Positions 11,009 to 23,002 of a stretch of DNA of 64,000 nt are shown piece after piece. The position numbers were made by a program, and so were the translations under genes. Source of the DNA: Sambucus nigra (Eukaryota; Streptophyta; Magnoliopsida; Dipsacales; Adoxaceae); contig OX422219.1 of NCBI GenBank assembly GCA_949130495.1, positions 267,453,111 through 267,517,110 of the forward strand. Reading direction: 5' to 3'. The stretch's first letter is position 1; the number at the start of each line of letters is the position of its first letter. The notes under the pieces are model-generated. The model had not been told where the DNA came from, searched no databases, and saw only the letters and a list, made by a program, of their open reading frames with translations.

Positions 11009-12649
11009 TAAGGCATGGACTAAATACTCCTGCTTAGCATATACTCCCCTTGAATCCACAATCTTCCCATTTTTTCTAGAATTGACAAGGGAAAGAACTC
11101 TGTAATATATAACGAATCAATTACATTAAACAAATAAATAATCATATAATGATAACATGCGCTAATTGAGGTAAGTGATATATAAACATGAAAATATTAA
11201 TACCAATAATATATCTCAATAAAATTCAAGTATCCATGTCTAATTATGACAAAAACAAAACCGAAATAAATAAAACCAAACACGAGTAAATGACAAGTGC
11301 AAGATAATGTCTATGAAATCCCAAATGAGTTATTTAACGAGAATAGGAATGAACTCGAAACCTAAAAATGTTAGATGAACCCCACTTATGTTATGCAAGA
11401 ACTCTTTGATTCAACCCATAGCTGAGAATAATTATAAGTCAACCATATAAGAAAATTGAGTGTTCATAGGTTCTTGATGATGAAGACCTAAAATAAATCT
11501 CTTATATTAAGAGTTCAATAATGCCAAAATAAAATCACATACTGGACAAAAATGTGAAAACTGGTTGATCTTTAAATTATAACACTCTCAAACATGTGTT
11601 TTCTCCCTTTATTTATGATATTATGAATTTTTATAGATATTTTATTTACTTTTTTCCTCTTATTATCACATAAAAATGGGTTTCTTACAAATGCTTGCTA
11701 ACACTACTTTCGATTGAAGTTAACAAATCATCAGACATGAATTCTAATTAACCTTATAAGCAATGTTTTTTACACAGACATCCCAAAAATCTAGAAAATA
11801 AAATATGAGAGTTAAACAACTTACTGAAAAAATCTCAAATTGAAATTGAAAATACAACACATTTCAACTCGTGTAGATGTGTGCACTATGGCAATGACTA
11901 CAACATAAACAACATGAGTTATTCCCCGTCTAAAATTAATTTGTAGATTCTATGTCTCGGCTAAGGAAATATTAATCATAAACGATAATAGATAATTGTA
12001 AAGATAGTAAATGGAAAGAGAGAATGGCGATAATAGATAAATAGAGAAGATGGGGTTTACGTGGTTCGACCCAAAAGAGGTACCTACATCCACGAGTGCA
12101 GTGATGATTGTATCATTTGCCTTAGGGAATCATATTGACTACAAGCTCTGAATTACATTACTATCTCTCTCTCTACGGTTAATAAAGAGATGATGATCTC
12201 TATCCCCTATCCTCACGGGATCCTACGATATTTATAATTAGTTATTGGAGAAAATAATGCGATAAGTGGAATGAATTTATAGGCCAGGAAGTTACACCTT
12301 TTACATATGCTGGGATAGATAAGGATGAGTTTTTTATATCATAAACGAAGTGGGAGGTGCTTAAATTCCTCACGTGCACAAATATCCTCTACGTGACTAA
12401 CATGCTTCTCTTATGTGTATAAGCAGACACATAAATGATATTGACTTCCGTAGCTAACGCAATTAACCAATGCCATGAGATAGATGTCAAAGAAATAAAC
12501 ATAATGACAGGTCCGAGCACATGCATATCTTAGCCGAACACATTTCTTCTAAACGAGCATAATTGAACAATGATGGCGACCTCTTTGTCTTCCTTTTATA
12601 GGATATGTGGGATCTCTTGATGAATCCATGTGGTTTTTTTCACTTATGG
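11009..12649. other. Unassigned repeat-like DNA, no gene
   Basis: No coding region can be supported. At about 12055-12105 a block reading TTTACGTGGTTCGACCC followed by ACCTACATCCACGAG resembles a motif common in plant repeat families. It is followed by a CT microsatellite (about 12162-12173) and a CTATCCCCTATCCTCACGGG segment. The region may be another decayed LTR, but I could not define termini. Confidence 0.4.
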
Positions 12650-12658
12650 TATAAAAAA
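12650..12658 (+). promoter_or_regulatory. Possible TATA box of the gypsy-type antisense gene
   Basis: TATAAAAAA lies about 780 bases before the first start codon of the downstream decayed gene, with a plausible leader intron in between (13180-13393). This is weak evidence, because AT-rich DNA gives such matches by chance. Confidence 0.3.
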
Positions 12659-13435
12659 TCCCCCAGGACTTTATGCACGGCTAGAATTTGTAGCATCTTC
12701 TCTGGACTGGTCTTATTCCAGAGTGGTTGCTATACGAAATGAATAGATAAAGTGTTAATTCTGGTTAATGAAACAAGATTTGTTCATCCCACTTTCTGTT
12801 CATCCTGGGACAAACACATTGACTTTAGTTATTTGATGTGAAAAGAGGACATGTGATAGTAAATTAGAAATGATGTTTGGGTAATGATATCGCGCAGGCA
12901 TTGGTGCAAAGGGCCTCCACCACCATTTTGCCTTTCAATGTTTACATCACTTAATGATGAGTGACTCTTTACCACTAAATCCAAAGTATTTAAAGTTTTT
13001 GTACCTTTTTTTATCATTACCATTCAAGCATCCCAAGAATCATTTTTAAAGAAAGAAAACTCTGTTGCAGAGATAAGTTCTGATCCTCCATTGCCTGGGC
13101 ATCAACTGTCTACCTAGTTTCCTATTTTTTTCGTGCATTCCTTAGATTTAACTTTCATCTTCCTTTTTCCAATTTGAAGGTAAGTGTCCATTTTCCCTTA
13201 AAACTTGTAGGGTTTTCTGAAACTATTTTTGGGGTTTTATTATTTTGTGATAATGAACTTTGTTGTTGGGTTTAGTTTCTTGGATATTTGGTTAGATATT
13301 TGAACCTTTAGACGACCATTGAGTTAGTTGGTGTAGCAATTTGACATTTTTATGATCTTTCTTACTTTTGCCTCTTCTTTTTCACCCATTTAGCCCCTAT
13401 CTCCATTTTTTCCTGCCAAAAGGCTTGTTTATCAT

Positions 13436-16150
13436 ATGATGAGCTACCCTCCTCACATCCAACATTTGTTTGAGATATTAACTGAGTTGGAACCTGCCTA
13501 TCCAAATATCAGTGCTAGGAGGTTTTCACGACCCTTAAAGGTGGTCCATCCAAAGGATGATACACTGCATCCTAAATATACACCGAAGTAACATCTTCTA
13601 GTGGTTAAGCTCCGTTACCCACAAAATGTCCATTTTTCACCTATAGCATTAACGATCAAGGTATATGTAGTTATATTTTGCCTTAAGTAGGTGTTTATTT
13701 AGAAAACGTAGAGTCAGTGTATTTCATAAATTTGGAATTCTCCTTTGAGGAGGTTAGATCAGATATGGTTAATGACGTCAGGCCTGAGAGTATAGGACCA
13801 TTTCTTTTTGTTTCCCTTATAGAGAGCCTATTGATGATGGGACAAATGGTGAGGATCATGATATTGAGGATTCTTTGGATTCCTATGATCCCTCTAGAAA
13901 TTACACGAGGTGGTATGCTCCTGACATCCTTGAGGATGAGGTAGATCATTTAAGGAAGAAGTGTAGCATTCCCATTAGCATCCAAACTATTATATCAACC
14001 GGTGAAGAGAGATAGTGTATGATAATTCGAAATCAGATGAGATATGTATTCCTCTATGATCCATCCAAGTAGGACTTAGCTTGCCTCTTCATCCCACTAT
14101 TAGGTCCATCCTTAGTGGATATAGTGTTATATTGACCTAACTTCTCCCAATGCCTATAGGAGTATTCTGGGAGCAATGATCTTCTGGAAAACCGTGACTA
14201 GATTTAATCTCATCGGAGACATTTTTTGGTATGTCCATAGCCTAAAGGAAAATGCCAAAGCCCCTGGGTATTACTTGTTCTCTCCAAGGAAATCCAATTT
14301 AGGGATGGTTAGAGTTGTCCAAACCAGTAATCATAACTGGAAGGGACAATATGTTTTTGTTAAAGGTGATTGGGAGTTTAGGAGTCATAAATATGATAAA
14401 TCTTTAAGGATTCCCCTTGAATGGAAGGGGACGAACATAATAGATAAATTTTCAAATTATTACATACCTTGTCTTATTATTTTTTATGTTAGGCCTTTAT
14501 TTGTTTCAGAGAAGATGGCCCCATTACTACATGCTACTGTGAGGAATTTGGTGGAATCATATTATGTGAAGAAGTCCCAAAAATTTAAAGATATATTATC
14601 TTTTGAGAAGTTCATCGCTTCTGGATATCACACTCCTTTAGGTGGAGTTCCCTTGGTGGAGGTAACTATTCCCTTAGAAGAGTACATGATTTTTAAGACC
14701 AACCCTGTGATTGATGCTGACTTTGAGGCCAAAGCTAAAGTTGATGCATCTAACCATGCCTTTTCTTTATGGGTTATCCTTGACATTTTCTTCATGGATG
14801 GCGAACTTATTTGCCCATTGAGATTTATCTTTAGCAACTTATAAACCTCCCTCAGAATCAAACTTAGGTATAGCTCCCAAACGTATTTGATCGAAAAGCC
14901 ATGGAGATAAACCGTTAAAAGAAATTGGAGGTTAAGAAAAGTAGGGAAGAGGCTGAGAAGAAGAGAGTAGAGGATAAGAAAAGGTAGGATCAAAAGGTAA
15001 AAAACTAGGCGAGCAGAATGTTGAGAAGAGTGATGGCGATGTAGATGCTACTTTGGTAAAATCTAAGGAAAAGTCCCCTTTATATTCTAATGCTCTTATT
15101 ATGTGGAATAAATATCCTTTCAAACTCGTTGTCAATCAAAATATTTCCATGGTGCCAATGACAAATGAATCAAGACGTGTGTGTTGATTGGTATGGTGTT
15201 AGGGAACTTCCCCTCGCTATATGGAAGTTGAAGAGTTTAAGTTTGACCTAGTGCAAAGGATTTCTTCTAAAGAGATGAGGGTTGATCTTGAGTTCATTTT
15301 CGTCAAACTGATAATGCAATCGACTTGCTGGGATTTCATGGATATAGCAAGGTTTTCGAGTTTCTGAGAGGGTATGACCCTAATTCTTTATGGGGCTTGA
15401 TTTAACATAGGTTATTCGCGGTCTCACTACTATTCTCCATGTCATACTTTTAATCATTTAATACCTAACTTGGCTAATTTTTTTTTAAAACTTTTACATC
15501 TTCCACAGTCTTAAAAGAGAAGGCTATTATTAATAATTATCCTTATGAGTAATTATTTGAAGTAAACAGGTGAAATTTGATTTCCAATAAACTGCAGATG
15601 AGCTCTAAGAGAGAGATGACCAGCTGATGTCTAAGACTGTTGCTTTAACCACGACTGAAGAAGAGAATACCAAGCTTTATAATAAGGCAGCTATTGACGA
15701 GGCTAAATTGAAGAGCATGAAAGAAGACTTGAATAATGCTAAGGATGATCTGACTACAACTACTCAAAATAACACAAAGTTATCTCAGGAACTTGATAAG
15801 ACCAAAGAGTCTTTGGTAACAAGTGAGGAAGTTGGTGTGACCAAGTAAAAGACTTTAGTTGATTATAACATTTATTATGTTGACCTTTCCATGGATGGGT
15901 ATGAGGAGATAAAGAAAATAGTGATGAATCATTACCCAGATATTCTGAGGTGTTGAGCAAGTTGAAAGGTGATAATGATGAAGCCACTACCCTCATGGTC
16001 GAGCAAATGATGGACATTGATGATCCTTCCATTCAAGATGTGCTAGTGACCTTGAGTCGATCCCTCCAGCAGGCGGTAACAACAAGCTTACTTCTTCCTT
16101 ATGACATTAATTGTGAAGAATTATTTTTAATCAGTTCTCTTATCTTGTAA
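13436..16150 (+). pseudogene. Putative gypsy-type transposon protein (Transposase_28-like), decayed
   Basis: Scattered plus-strand frames reconstruct the order of a common plant repeat protein: an N-terminal segment from ATG 13436, an acidic linker (NGEDHDIEDSLDSYDPSRNY, then TRWYAPDILEDEV), a helical core near 14060-14240, and the best-preserved block at 14176-14844 (GYYLFSPRKSNLG, NHNWKGQYVFVKGDWEF). A coiled-coil-like tail follows at 15627-15848 (rich in Lys, Glu, Asp and Thr, for example TTTEEENTKLYNKAAID). A GTAAGT donor at 13180 and a TTTAG acceptor at 13393 suggest a leader intron. Several frameshifts and stops make it a pseudogene. It faces a Tat integrase tail on the other strand (16925-17300), so it is probably an antisense ORF of that element. 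The family name is from recall. Confidence 0.6.
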
Positions 16151-16924
16151 TGGAAATATGAAATTTTACTTATTTTGTATGCACTTCTTATTATAATAGC
16201 ATACTATTTTTTGTTCAAATTCTCATGCATATATTTCCTGTATCCTATCATTGCTTTGGATGATTGAAATATCTCACATATTATGTTCTTGTACTCTAAT
16301 TGTATGGTCGATTGTGATCCGACTTGATTTGTCTTAATATTTGTTTTAATGGACGAACCTGAGTTGTGAAGATCATGATTCTACCACTGTTTTAGTCAAA
16401 TTATTAACCTTATGGACATAAATTACATTTCAACATTGGTTACCTTGGTCGAATGCAAAGTTCAAAGGTGATTTATCCTTTCGTTAGTTTATGGTCAGAT
16501 CTTTATCGTCTATAAGGCAGTGAATTCCTTTACTTTCGTGGGAGTACTTCTCGTTCGTGATCTCTCATAGGACGAGATCGTATATGAATCTCCTAGGCTT
16601 CTTCTTCATGATTTGTTTGTTCAATTAAGTCATACATGAAGTTTGACGTCTTGTTCTTAACTTGTTTGCTCAGAGAAGTAATACATGAGGTTCAAGTTAG
16701 TACTTCTTATTTGTAATCTGTCTTGCAATGAGATTGTATAGGAGGTTTAGTGTTCAGGGGTGCATATTGGTATGTACATATCCTATGCCCTCTAAAATAA
16801 AATAAAAAGAGCGATGGAAGAACATAAAAAAATTTATTCATACGAAATGTGGTTTACATACTGTGTAACGTGTATAAAAGGGATTAAACATTGCCATTAC
16901 ACTATTGATAATCTTTTCTCAAAT
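16151..16924. other. AT-rich spacer between antisense gene and integrase tail
   Basis: No gene is visible. It corresponds in position to the 3' untranslated region between integrase and antisense ORF in Tat-lineage elements. Confidence 0.4.
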
Positions 16925-17300
16925 GCTCGAAGTGCCAAGATTTCTTTAATTTCTCACCCTCCAAAGTTTTGATCCATTATGTTCTTGGCCTAACAACATT
17001 GGAGATATGATATGGGCCATGCCAATTAGGTTACATTTTGTTTCCTTTCTAGATAACCTTTTTCTAAACATTATCACCCTCATTCGGGATAAATGGCCTC
17101 ACCCTGCGATTATTGAAGCGAGATATCCTCTATTGGTAAGTAGCTACCCTAAGTGTTGCATTCTAACTTACTTCTTCCACGAGATCAAGGTCGAGCGTCC
17201 TCATCAGGTCGCTTCACAAAGAGTTAAAATTGAGGACTTAATGACTAGGAAGGTCAATATCGGTTGGCATTACTTCTTCTATGAAGAGGCGTAGGGGTTC
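16925..17300 (-). pseudogene. Tat-lineage integrase C-terminal remnant
   Basis: Minus-strand translation gives EEVMPTDIDLPSH, then LMRTLDLVEEV, then VATYQ.RISRFNNRRVRP, then PNWHGPYHISNVVRPRT and IKTLEGE. This is the order of the Tat integrase tail: the IGLPS segment, a helical stretch, the R.V.P block and the PNW.GPY domain. Several stops interrupt it, and the frame needs joining between blocks. It is cut off near 17300, with no catalytic core to its right. It shows that a second minus-strand Tat-like element once occupied 13-17 kb. Confidence 0.68.
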
Positions 17301-17370
17301 CCAAATTGTGGTGTATGCACATCCCCTAGAGGGGCTCTCGAGGGGTGATCTTGGAACAAGTCAAAGTCAT

Positions 17371-17440
17371 CGATTAGACACCACATGATGTTTTGGAAAA
17401 AAGAGGTTGATTATGCGGACCTAAGGGATGAGGATGACCA
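17371..17440 (+). repeat. Possible Tat LTR start on the plus strand
   Basis: TTAGACACCACATGATG resembles the minus-strand start of the LTR at 57222-59460 (TGTAGACACCACATTCTAGG). It lies directly before the minisatellite. If real, the minisatellite is inside a plus-oriented Tat-like LTR. The match is short and the TG end is not preserved. Confidence 0.3.
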
Positions 17441-18115
17441 ATTCAGAGGGTCGAGGGAGATTCGGAGGACCATAGGGATGGACGATTCTATGGTCCAAGG
17501 TCAATTATAAGGACCTAAAGTGAGAGCGAACAATTATGAGGGTCGAGGTTAATTCTGAGGGGATTAACTTGGGACCGACCAATTTTAAGGGTCGAGGCCA
17601 ATTATGAGGACCTTAAGTTGGACCGAATAATTCTGAGGGTCGAGGTTAATTCTAAGGACCTTAAGTAGGGAGCGACCAATTGTGAGGGTCGAGGTCAATT
17701 ATGTTGACCTTAAATACGAGAGATTAATTCTGAGGGTTGAGGTCAATTCTGAGGACCTTAAGTAGGGCGACCAAGCTTGAGGGTCGAGGTCAATTATGAG
17801 GACTTTTGGTTGGAGAGACCAATTCTGAGAGTCGAGGTCAATTATGAGGACCTTATGTAGGGAGCGACAAATTCTGAGGGTCGAGGTCAATTTTGAGGAC
17901 TTTAAGTAGGGAGCGAGCAATTTTTAGGGTGGAGGTAAATTCTGAGGACCTTAAGTGGGAGCGACCAATTCTGAGGGTCAATGCCAATTTTGAGGACCTT
18001 AAGTTAGAGCGACCAATTATGAGGGCCGAGGTCAAATTCTGAGGACCTTAAGTAGGGAGCGACCATTTCTGAGGGTCGAGGTCAATTTTGAGGACCTTAA
18101 GTAGGGAATGATCAA
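17440..18115 (+). repeat. Minisatellite, about 49-bp unit, first block
   Basis: Roughly 13 imperfect copies of a unit running GGGAGCGACCAATTCTGAGG, then GTCGAGGTCAATTTTGAGGA, then CCTTAAGTA (about 49 bp). Copies vary by substitutions and small deletions. Apparent minus-strand frames here (RSSKLTSTLR repeats) are only translations of the repeat. The array resumes at 20541 after a solo-LTR insertion. Confidence 0.9.
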
Positions 18116-20540
18116 TGATGTGAAGCCTCTTGTGTATATGTCATTGTAGAGTAAAGATGGCCAATCAAAAATCGTACCTACAAACACACTAAAATTGCAT
18201 ATTGGTAAGTAAGGGGTCAATCCGTGCTCCTTAATGTGGAAAATCGGAAAGTGAAGAAAATGTATGATTTTTAAAACAATTTTCAATGGATACTTATACT
18301 ACTAATTATGAACTAAAATTTAAAGTACACTAATAAATAAAGAAAATAATAAAGTGAGCTAATTACGAGCAGAAAATAATTATGAGATAATTCAAGGGAT
18401 TAAACTTCACCACTTAACCTATTTATTTTCATTAATTACTTTGTCTATTTGAAATACCCCAAAATATATATAAATTCAGAAATCAACTCTCGTTGCAAAT
18501 GTAAAGTTTTATATATTCCTTTTAGAAGATTAATATTTAAATTTCACATACTTACAAAAATTAGATATAAACATCTTCTAACAAATCACCCGCTAGGGTA
18601 AATTTACTAAAAGCATTTAAATCATAAAAATAATAAGTTTTAGAGTTGAGAATTTAAAACTACAATATTATAAAAAAAAAATTATATCTCTAGTTTAATT
18701 AATGAATAAATATTATAATATGAATTTACAATTTTCTCTCAAACAAAATTCACCCTCTCGAGGCGTAAATATAAATTGTAAAATTTTGATATTAATACTC
18801 AAAGGGGCATAATAAATAAACAAACTCAAAATAAAAATAATATAGTCAAGGGTTTCATTTTACCCCTTGAATAGGGTATTTATCCTCTCAATTTGGTATT
18901 ATTACATATAAAATGTAATAATGACACAATAAGAGGCATACAAAATAAAATGGAATGAGAAAAAATAATTGAACAAGTCTCCTTTAACATAATAATAATT
19001 TCCCAAACATGAACAATAATTGCATCAACAAATATAAATTTTACAACACTCAAAGATATGCCAAAACTCTAAAATTTGTGTCTCATAATATATTCTCCTT
19101 CACACCCAAGTCACTCTGAAAAAAAGATAAAAGAAGAACTAACTTTTTTTTTTGTAAAATCTACAACTAAAAAATGGGCTCCAAAAATGGAGATCTAAAA
19201 AAAACTCTACTGTCTGAATTTTTTTCTCTTTCTCCCCCTCTCTTTTAAATGATCATGAGTCTTCCTTTTATCTAAGGCATGAAGCTAAGGTACAGTAGAT
19301 AATGGGTATTGATAGGAAAATGGGATTTGGCATGATTTGGGAACGTTTATAGCTGCGATTGGAAAAGTTGTGTAAGAGGTAGCATCGGGTATTGTTGTGG
19401 GATATGAACTCCATGAAGGAGTCGAGGCTGCAGATTGAAGTAGGATTGAGGTGGGTTTGTTCGAATCTATATCGGGTCAACACGGGTTGGATTGATGAGG
19501 TTTTGGTATTGAATTTGGGTTAAGGGAAATGGAGGATGGGTATACCCGATGTGGGAATCGGGTTCAGCAGCAGGTCGCAGGAAGCTTGTTTGGGGTTTCT
19601 AGTTGAATTAAGTGGATTAGATTAGGTCGGAGATGGGTACCGATTTTTCTCAAATTGAAATGGGTTTTGCGACTTGTTCGGAACTTACGGGTCGAAGAGT
19701 GTTTGAGTTCATGGTGGTCGGAGCAGGTATGGGGTAACAGCGGGTATGGTGGCATGGAGGTGTATTTTGGGTTAATTGTGGTTAAAGGTGAGAGGTGGGA
19801 GAAGATAATGGGGATAAAATCATGCGTACTTGGTGTTGAGAGGAGAAAGCGTGTTGGGTGAAGACGATGATGATGATGAATAGTGATGGAGGTGGTGTTT
19901 GTGTGCGGTGAGGGTGTAGGGAGTTATGATGCGTGTGTATAAGTTTGTACACATTAAAAAAATAGAAAATAAACTAACTAAAATCCTAAAAAAATAGAAA
20001 ATCTAATAAAATTAAAACTAAAATGAAATCAATTAAAATTAAATTCCTAGTCTATAAAATAAAACTCTAATAGTAAAATAAAAGAAATAAAAATAAAAAC
20101 TAAAAATCAATTAAAATAAAAACTAATGTCCTAGAAATATAAAATCTAATAAAACTAAAAATAAAGTACTAAAAAATAATCGTAATAAAATAAAATAAAA
20201 ATACACTAATAAAAATAGAAAATAAATCCTAGAAATTTCTAAATAAATCTAAAACAAATTCTTAAAATTAAACTGACTCAAATAGAAAAAAATCTAAAAG
20301 TAATAAAAATGAAAACTCAACACATATAGGGCGCGGGATAGGTTTAGGCTCAATTTGGGGTAGGCTAGGGTTACGGGATTGGTTATTTAACCCTTTCTTG
20401 TTGTGAATTGCCTCATAATAGAGATTTTGAAACCGCAACTGCACATTAGACAATTACGCACATAACACCCAATTTTGTCGAGAATTGGCAATTAAAAAGC
20501 ATCTATTCTGGGTATTATAAACACTTTTGGGTGCTTAACA
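18116..20540 (-). mobile_element. Solo LTR, 2.4 kb, with 5-bp target duplication
   Basis: Begins TGATGTGAAGCC and ends GGGTGCTTAACA, with TG...CA termini. ATCAA occurs immediately on both sides (18111-18115 and 20541-20545), and the minisatellite continues across the gap. On the minus strand it starts TGTTAAGCACCC. It has no primer site or coding domain, and contains long A/T-rich runs (about 19950-20320) typical of large plant gypsy LTRs. The likely origin is recombination between the two LTRs of a full element. Relation to the Athila-like LTR at 8986-11008 is suspected from a similar leader region but not proven. Confidence 0.75.
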
Positions 20541-20655
20541 ATCAATTCTAAGGGTTGAGGTCAATTCGGAGGACTTTAAGTAGGGGCGACTAATTCTGAG
20601 GGTCGAGGTGAATTTTGAAAACCTTATGTTGGGAGCGACCTATTCTAAGGGTCTA
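20541..20655 (+). repeat. Minisatellite, continuation after the solo LTR
   Basis: About two further copies of the 49-bp unit (ATTCTAAGGGTTGAGGTCAA and following). This shows that the solo LTR landed inside the array. Confidence 0.85.
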
Positions 20656-20670
20656 CTCGCGTTAGGGAAC

Positions 20671-20705
20671 TACCGATCGGCTTACCCCTTAGAATTCTAT
20701 AAAAG
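20671..20705 (+). promoter_or_regulatory. Promoter-like segment of the PMD gene
   Basis: TACCGATCGG (20671-20680) is followed by TATAAAAG (20698-20705), about 100 bases before the first ATG of the PMD gene. The same arrangement, a CGATCGG-type word just upstream of TATA, is seen in the Tat LTR at 58411-58525 on the minus strand. Confidence 0.5.
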
Positions 20706-20806
20706 GGGAGAGTTCTTCTCATTTTTCACAGCTTATAGCTTTCTCATTTTCTGATTTTCTTTTATCCGATTCATTCCTGCATCCATTCCTCTTTTCAGTT
20801 TAGAAA

Positions 20807-22995
20807 ATGGTGTATTTTTCAAGGAGTAAGGTCCGCATTGCGTGGCTAAGTGTAAATGATTGGGCTAACTTAAAATGGTGGGCCAGGGTGCTCCTAGCAT
20901 TGGGCAACGGGAATGCCTTTGATCTATTTAAGCTTCTTGACAATGAGAAGAATCTTTTGCGTGAGGATACACACCATTGATCATACAGGGTGAGGAACCC
21001 TGATGGTTATGTAAGTATCGCATGACTTTTGGCATTCCTTTGGGCATTTTTCTTTGTTTCTTTCGAATTTTGATCAACGATTTCTTTTTCAATATACTGA
21101 CATTACTGCACCAAGTCTTTACTCTCGGGGAATGACGAAATTTAGAGATGCGTTGGAGCATCTATCTTCATTGTTGCACTGGGTGGGTTTTTCAACTGGT
21201 TTTGGTAGTCTAGCGTCTGCATTGTATGATATGCCCTGCTCGATGGCGGTTCGATTTGATTTGGGAGAGAGGTGGTGGGTTACCACCCACACCATACATT
21301 TATGTTTTGGGGAGATGACAGTGACTCCCATCGATGTATAACAACTGTTGTTGATAAATTATGAGGGGACCCAGTTTGAGGTGGATTATACGCTGAGGGT
21401 GATGCCGACGACCATGGAGATGGCATTGGGTGATGTTGTGCGGATAGTCTCTAGTGATTCGATCTGTATTTATTATTTTTGGGAGACTCCTTTGAGATGG
21501 AGAATCAATGAGACAAATGGTCTGCAGGTTCGTTAGATGGCTCGTTTATTCATTCATTTTCAATTGGGAGGATATCTAGTGGCATCGAGTGGCGACGTTG
21601 TCTATCTGTGGTTTTTACCATATTTGAGGGTATTTTTTAATACCCCTCATTTTGACAGGGGATCCTAACTTAGGCGACCCTTTATTCATCTTTGGATGCT
21701 TTCAGTCGGTGGTTCCAGTAGACTTTTGTTGGCGCCACGTATCTTTTGGAGGTATTCTTCCTTTTTTTTGCATTTTTCCATTATGCATTTCATTTATTTC
21801 TTTTTTTATTCTTTCTGATCGCTAACCACTGTCCTTTTGCAAAGTTGGTTTTATGAGGTGATCAATCTCAATGCCCATTTAGTTGGTTTAAAGTATAGTT
21901 GGTGGGGGGGTTTCTATCGGATGTACCATTGGCGAAAGTCCAATCAACAGTCGAGGCGGTCCTTTTCATTTCCGGCGGGGCGTCAAGTCTTGAATGACTT
22001 GATGAGCGATCGGGTTACCTCTTCTTTTCTCTTTTGAAATTTTATTTTTGGTATTTAATTCTTGTTTGTGCAAGTATTGACTTCATCTTTGTAAAAATGT
22101 AGGTGACCTTTTATCCATGGGGGACATCTATTCATCATACGAGGATGATTGGAGGGCATGCACACATGCACCGATTTCTGGAGCACGAGTTTGGTTACTC
22201 CTGGTATCTGGGGGAGAGAATAGTCTGGCAGATTGTGGAGGACGAGGTCGAAGTCCCACCTGCAATGCCGTGAAGATATATAAGGCAAGTTAAGGAGATG
22301 TCGGAAGATGCCCAAGTGGTGGCGATGTTCGTAGGGTCCTATTCTTTGTACATGGATATGGTGGAAACCTATGACTACCTCAATTTTGTGATGAGTTGGC
22401 TGATGCCATCATGCATCTATGATATGGTGAATACACCTCCGCCTCCTACAACTTTCGACAGGGTTACCAGTCGGGGCTTGTGTGGTCTACCCATAGCGTG
22501 GGTGGTGCATCGACATCAGTAGTGGCGGCACTGTCAGAGGTTCAGTTTCTTTGGCTTGTTCCTCCCTCTAAAAACATCAGACTGCCTGTGGGAGAATCGA
22601 CACGTATGGTACATCGCCCAAATGTGATGGACCCGAAGGCACTGTGGATGACAGAGGCCATCCTTTAGCAAGAGGTATATCCTTTTACTTTGTCTTTTTT
22701 GACTTTTCTCTTTGCCTCAAACTGACTGATTTGCTCTTTCTTTTATTTTTCTTGCAACACATCTGGGTGTGGACTTCTTGGCTGAGGGACATTCGAGATT
22801 GGGTGTCTTCTATGAGAGAATATATCCAATATTCTATCCAAGTTCCTTTTGGTTTGGTGCCATCTACTTCATTTGAGGAGGGGTCTAGATTAGTTAGCAG
22901 AGGCCCCTCAGCTCATTGTCTGGGAAAGCGCGTGTGTTGCCAGGACGGGGGATCAGAGAGAGAGAAAAGTGTGAGAGTGTTTTTTTTTTGGGGGG
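20807..22995 (+). pseudogene. Plant mobile domain (PMD, MAIN-like) gene, decayed, introns retained
   Basis: Translation from ATG 20807 gives VYFSRSKVRIAWLSVNDW and later DITAPSLYSRGMTKFRDALE. Then comes RWWVTTHTIHLCFGEMTVTP, the diagnostic PMD core (T.H..FGEMT.T..D), followed by EVDYTLRVMPTTMEMALGDV, SWWGGFYRMYHW and VTFYPWG. Intron-like breaks occur: a GTAAGT donor at 21012, acceptors near 21845 (CAAAG) and 22101 (TGTAG), and a GTATAT donor near 22677 with an acceptor near 22757. Stops lie in the reading frame around 20980 and after the FGEMT block. PMD proteins are known both as host genes of the MAIN/MAIL type and as passengers of Tat-lineage and Mutator-like elements; the context favours the latter. 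A T9G13 run at 22981-23002 ends it. Confidence 0.6.
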
Positions 22996-23002
22996 GGGGG
23001 GG
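22981..23002 (+). repeat. T9G13 homopolymer run
   Basis: Nine or more T followed by 13 G at the end of the PMD region. Such tracts are prone to length change. Confidence 0.9.

Noticed and set aside
17440..18115. CRISPR-like array
   Set aside because: The unit repeats along its whole length, without unique spacers; this is a plant minisatellite.
17699..18286. Minus-strand frames with repeated RSSKLTSTLR-like segments
   Set aside because: They are translations of the 49-bp minisatellite; no start context or non-repeat domain.
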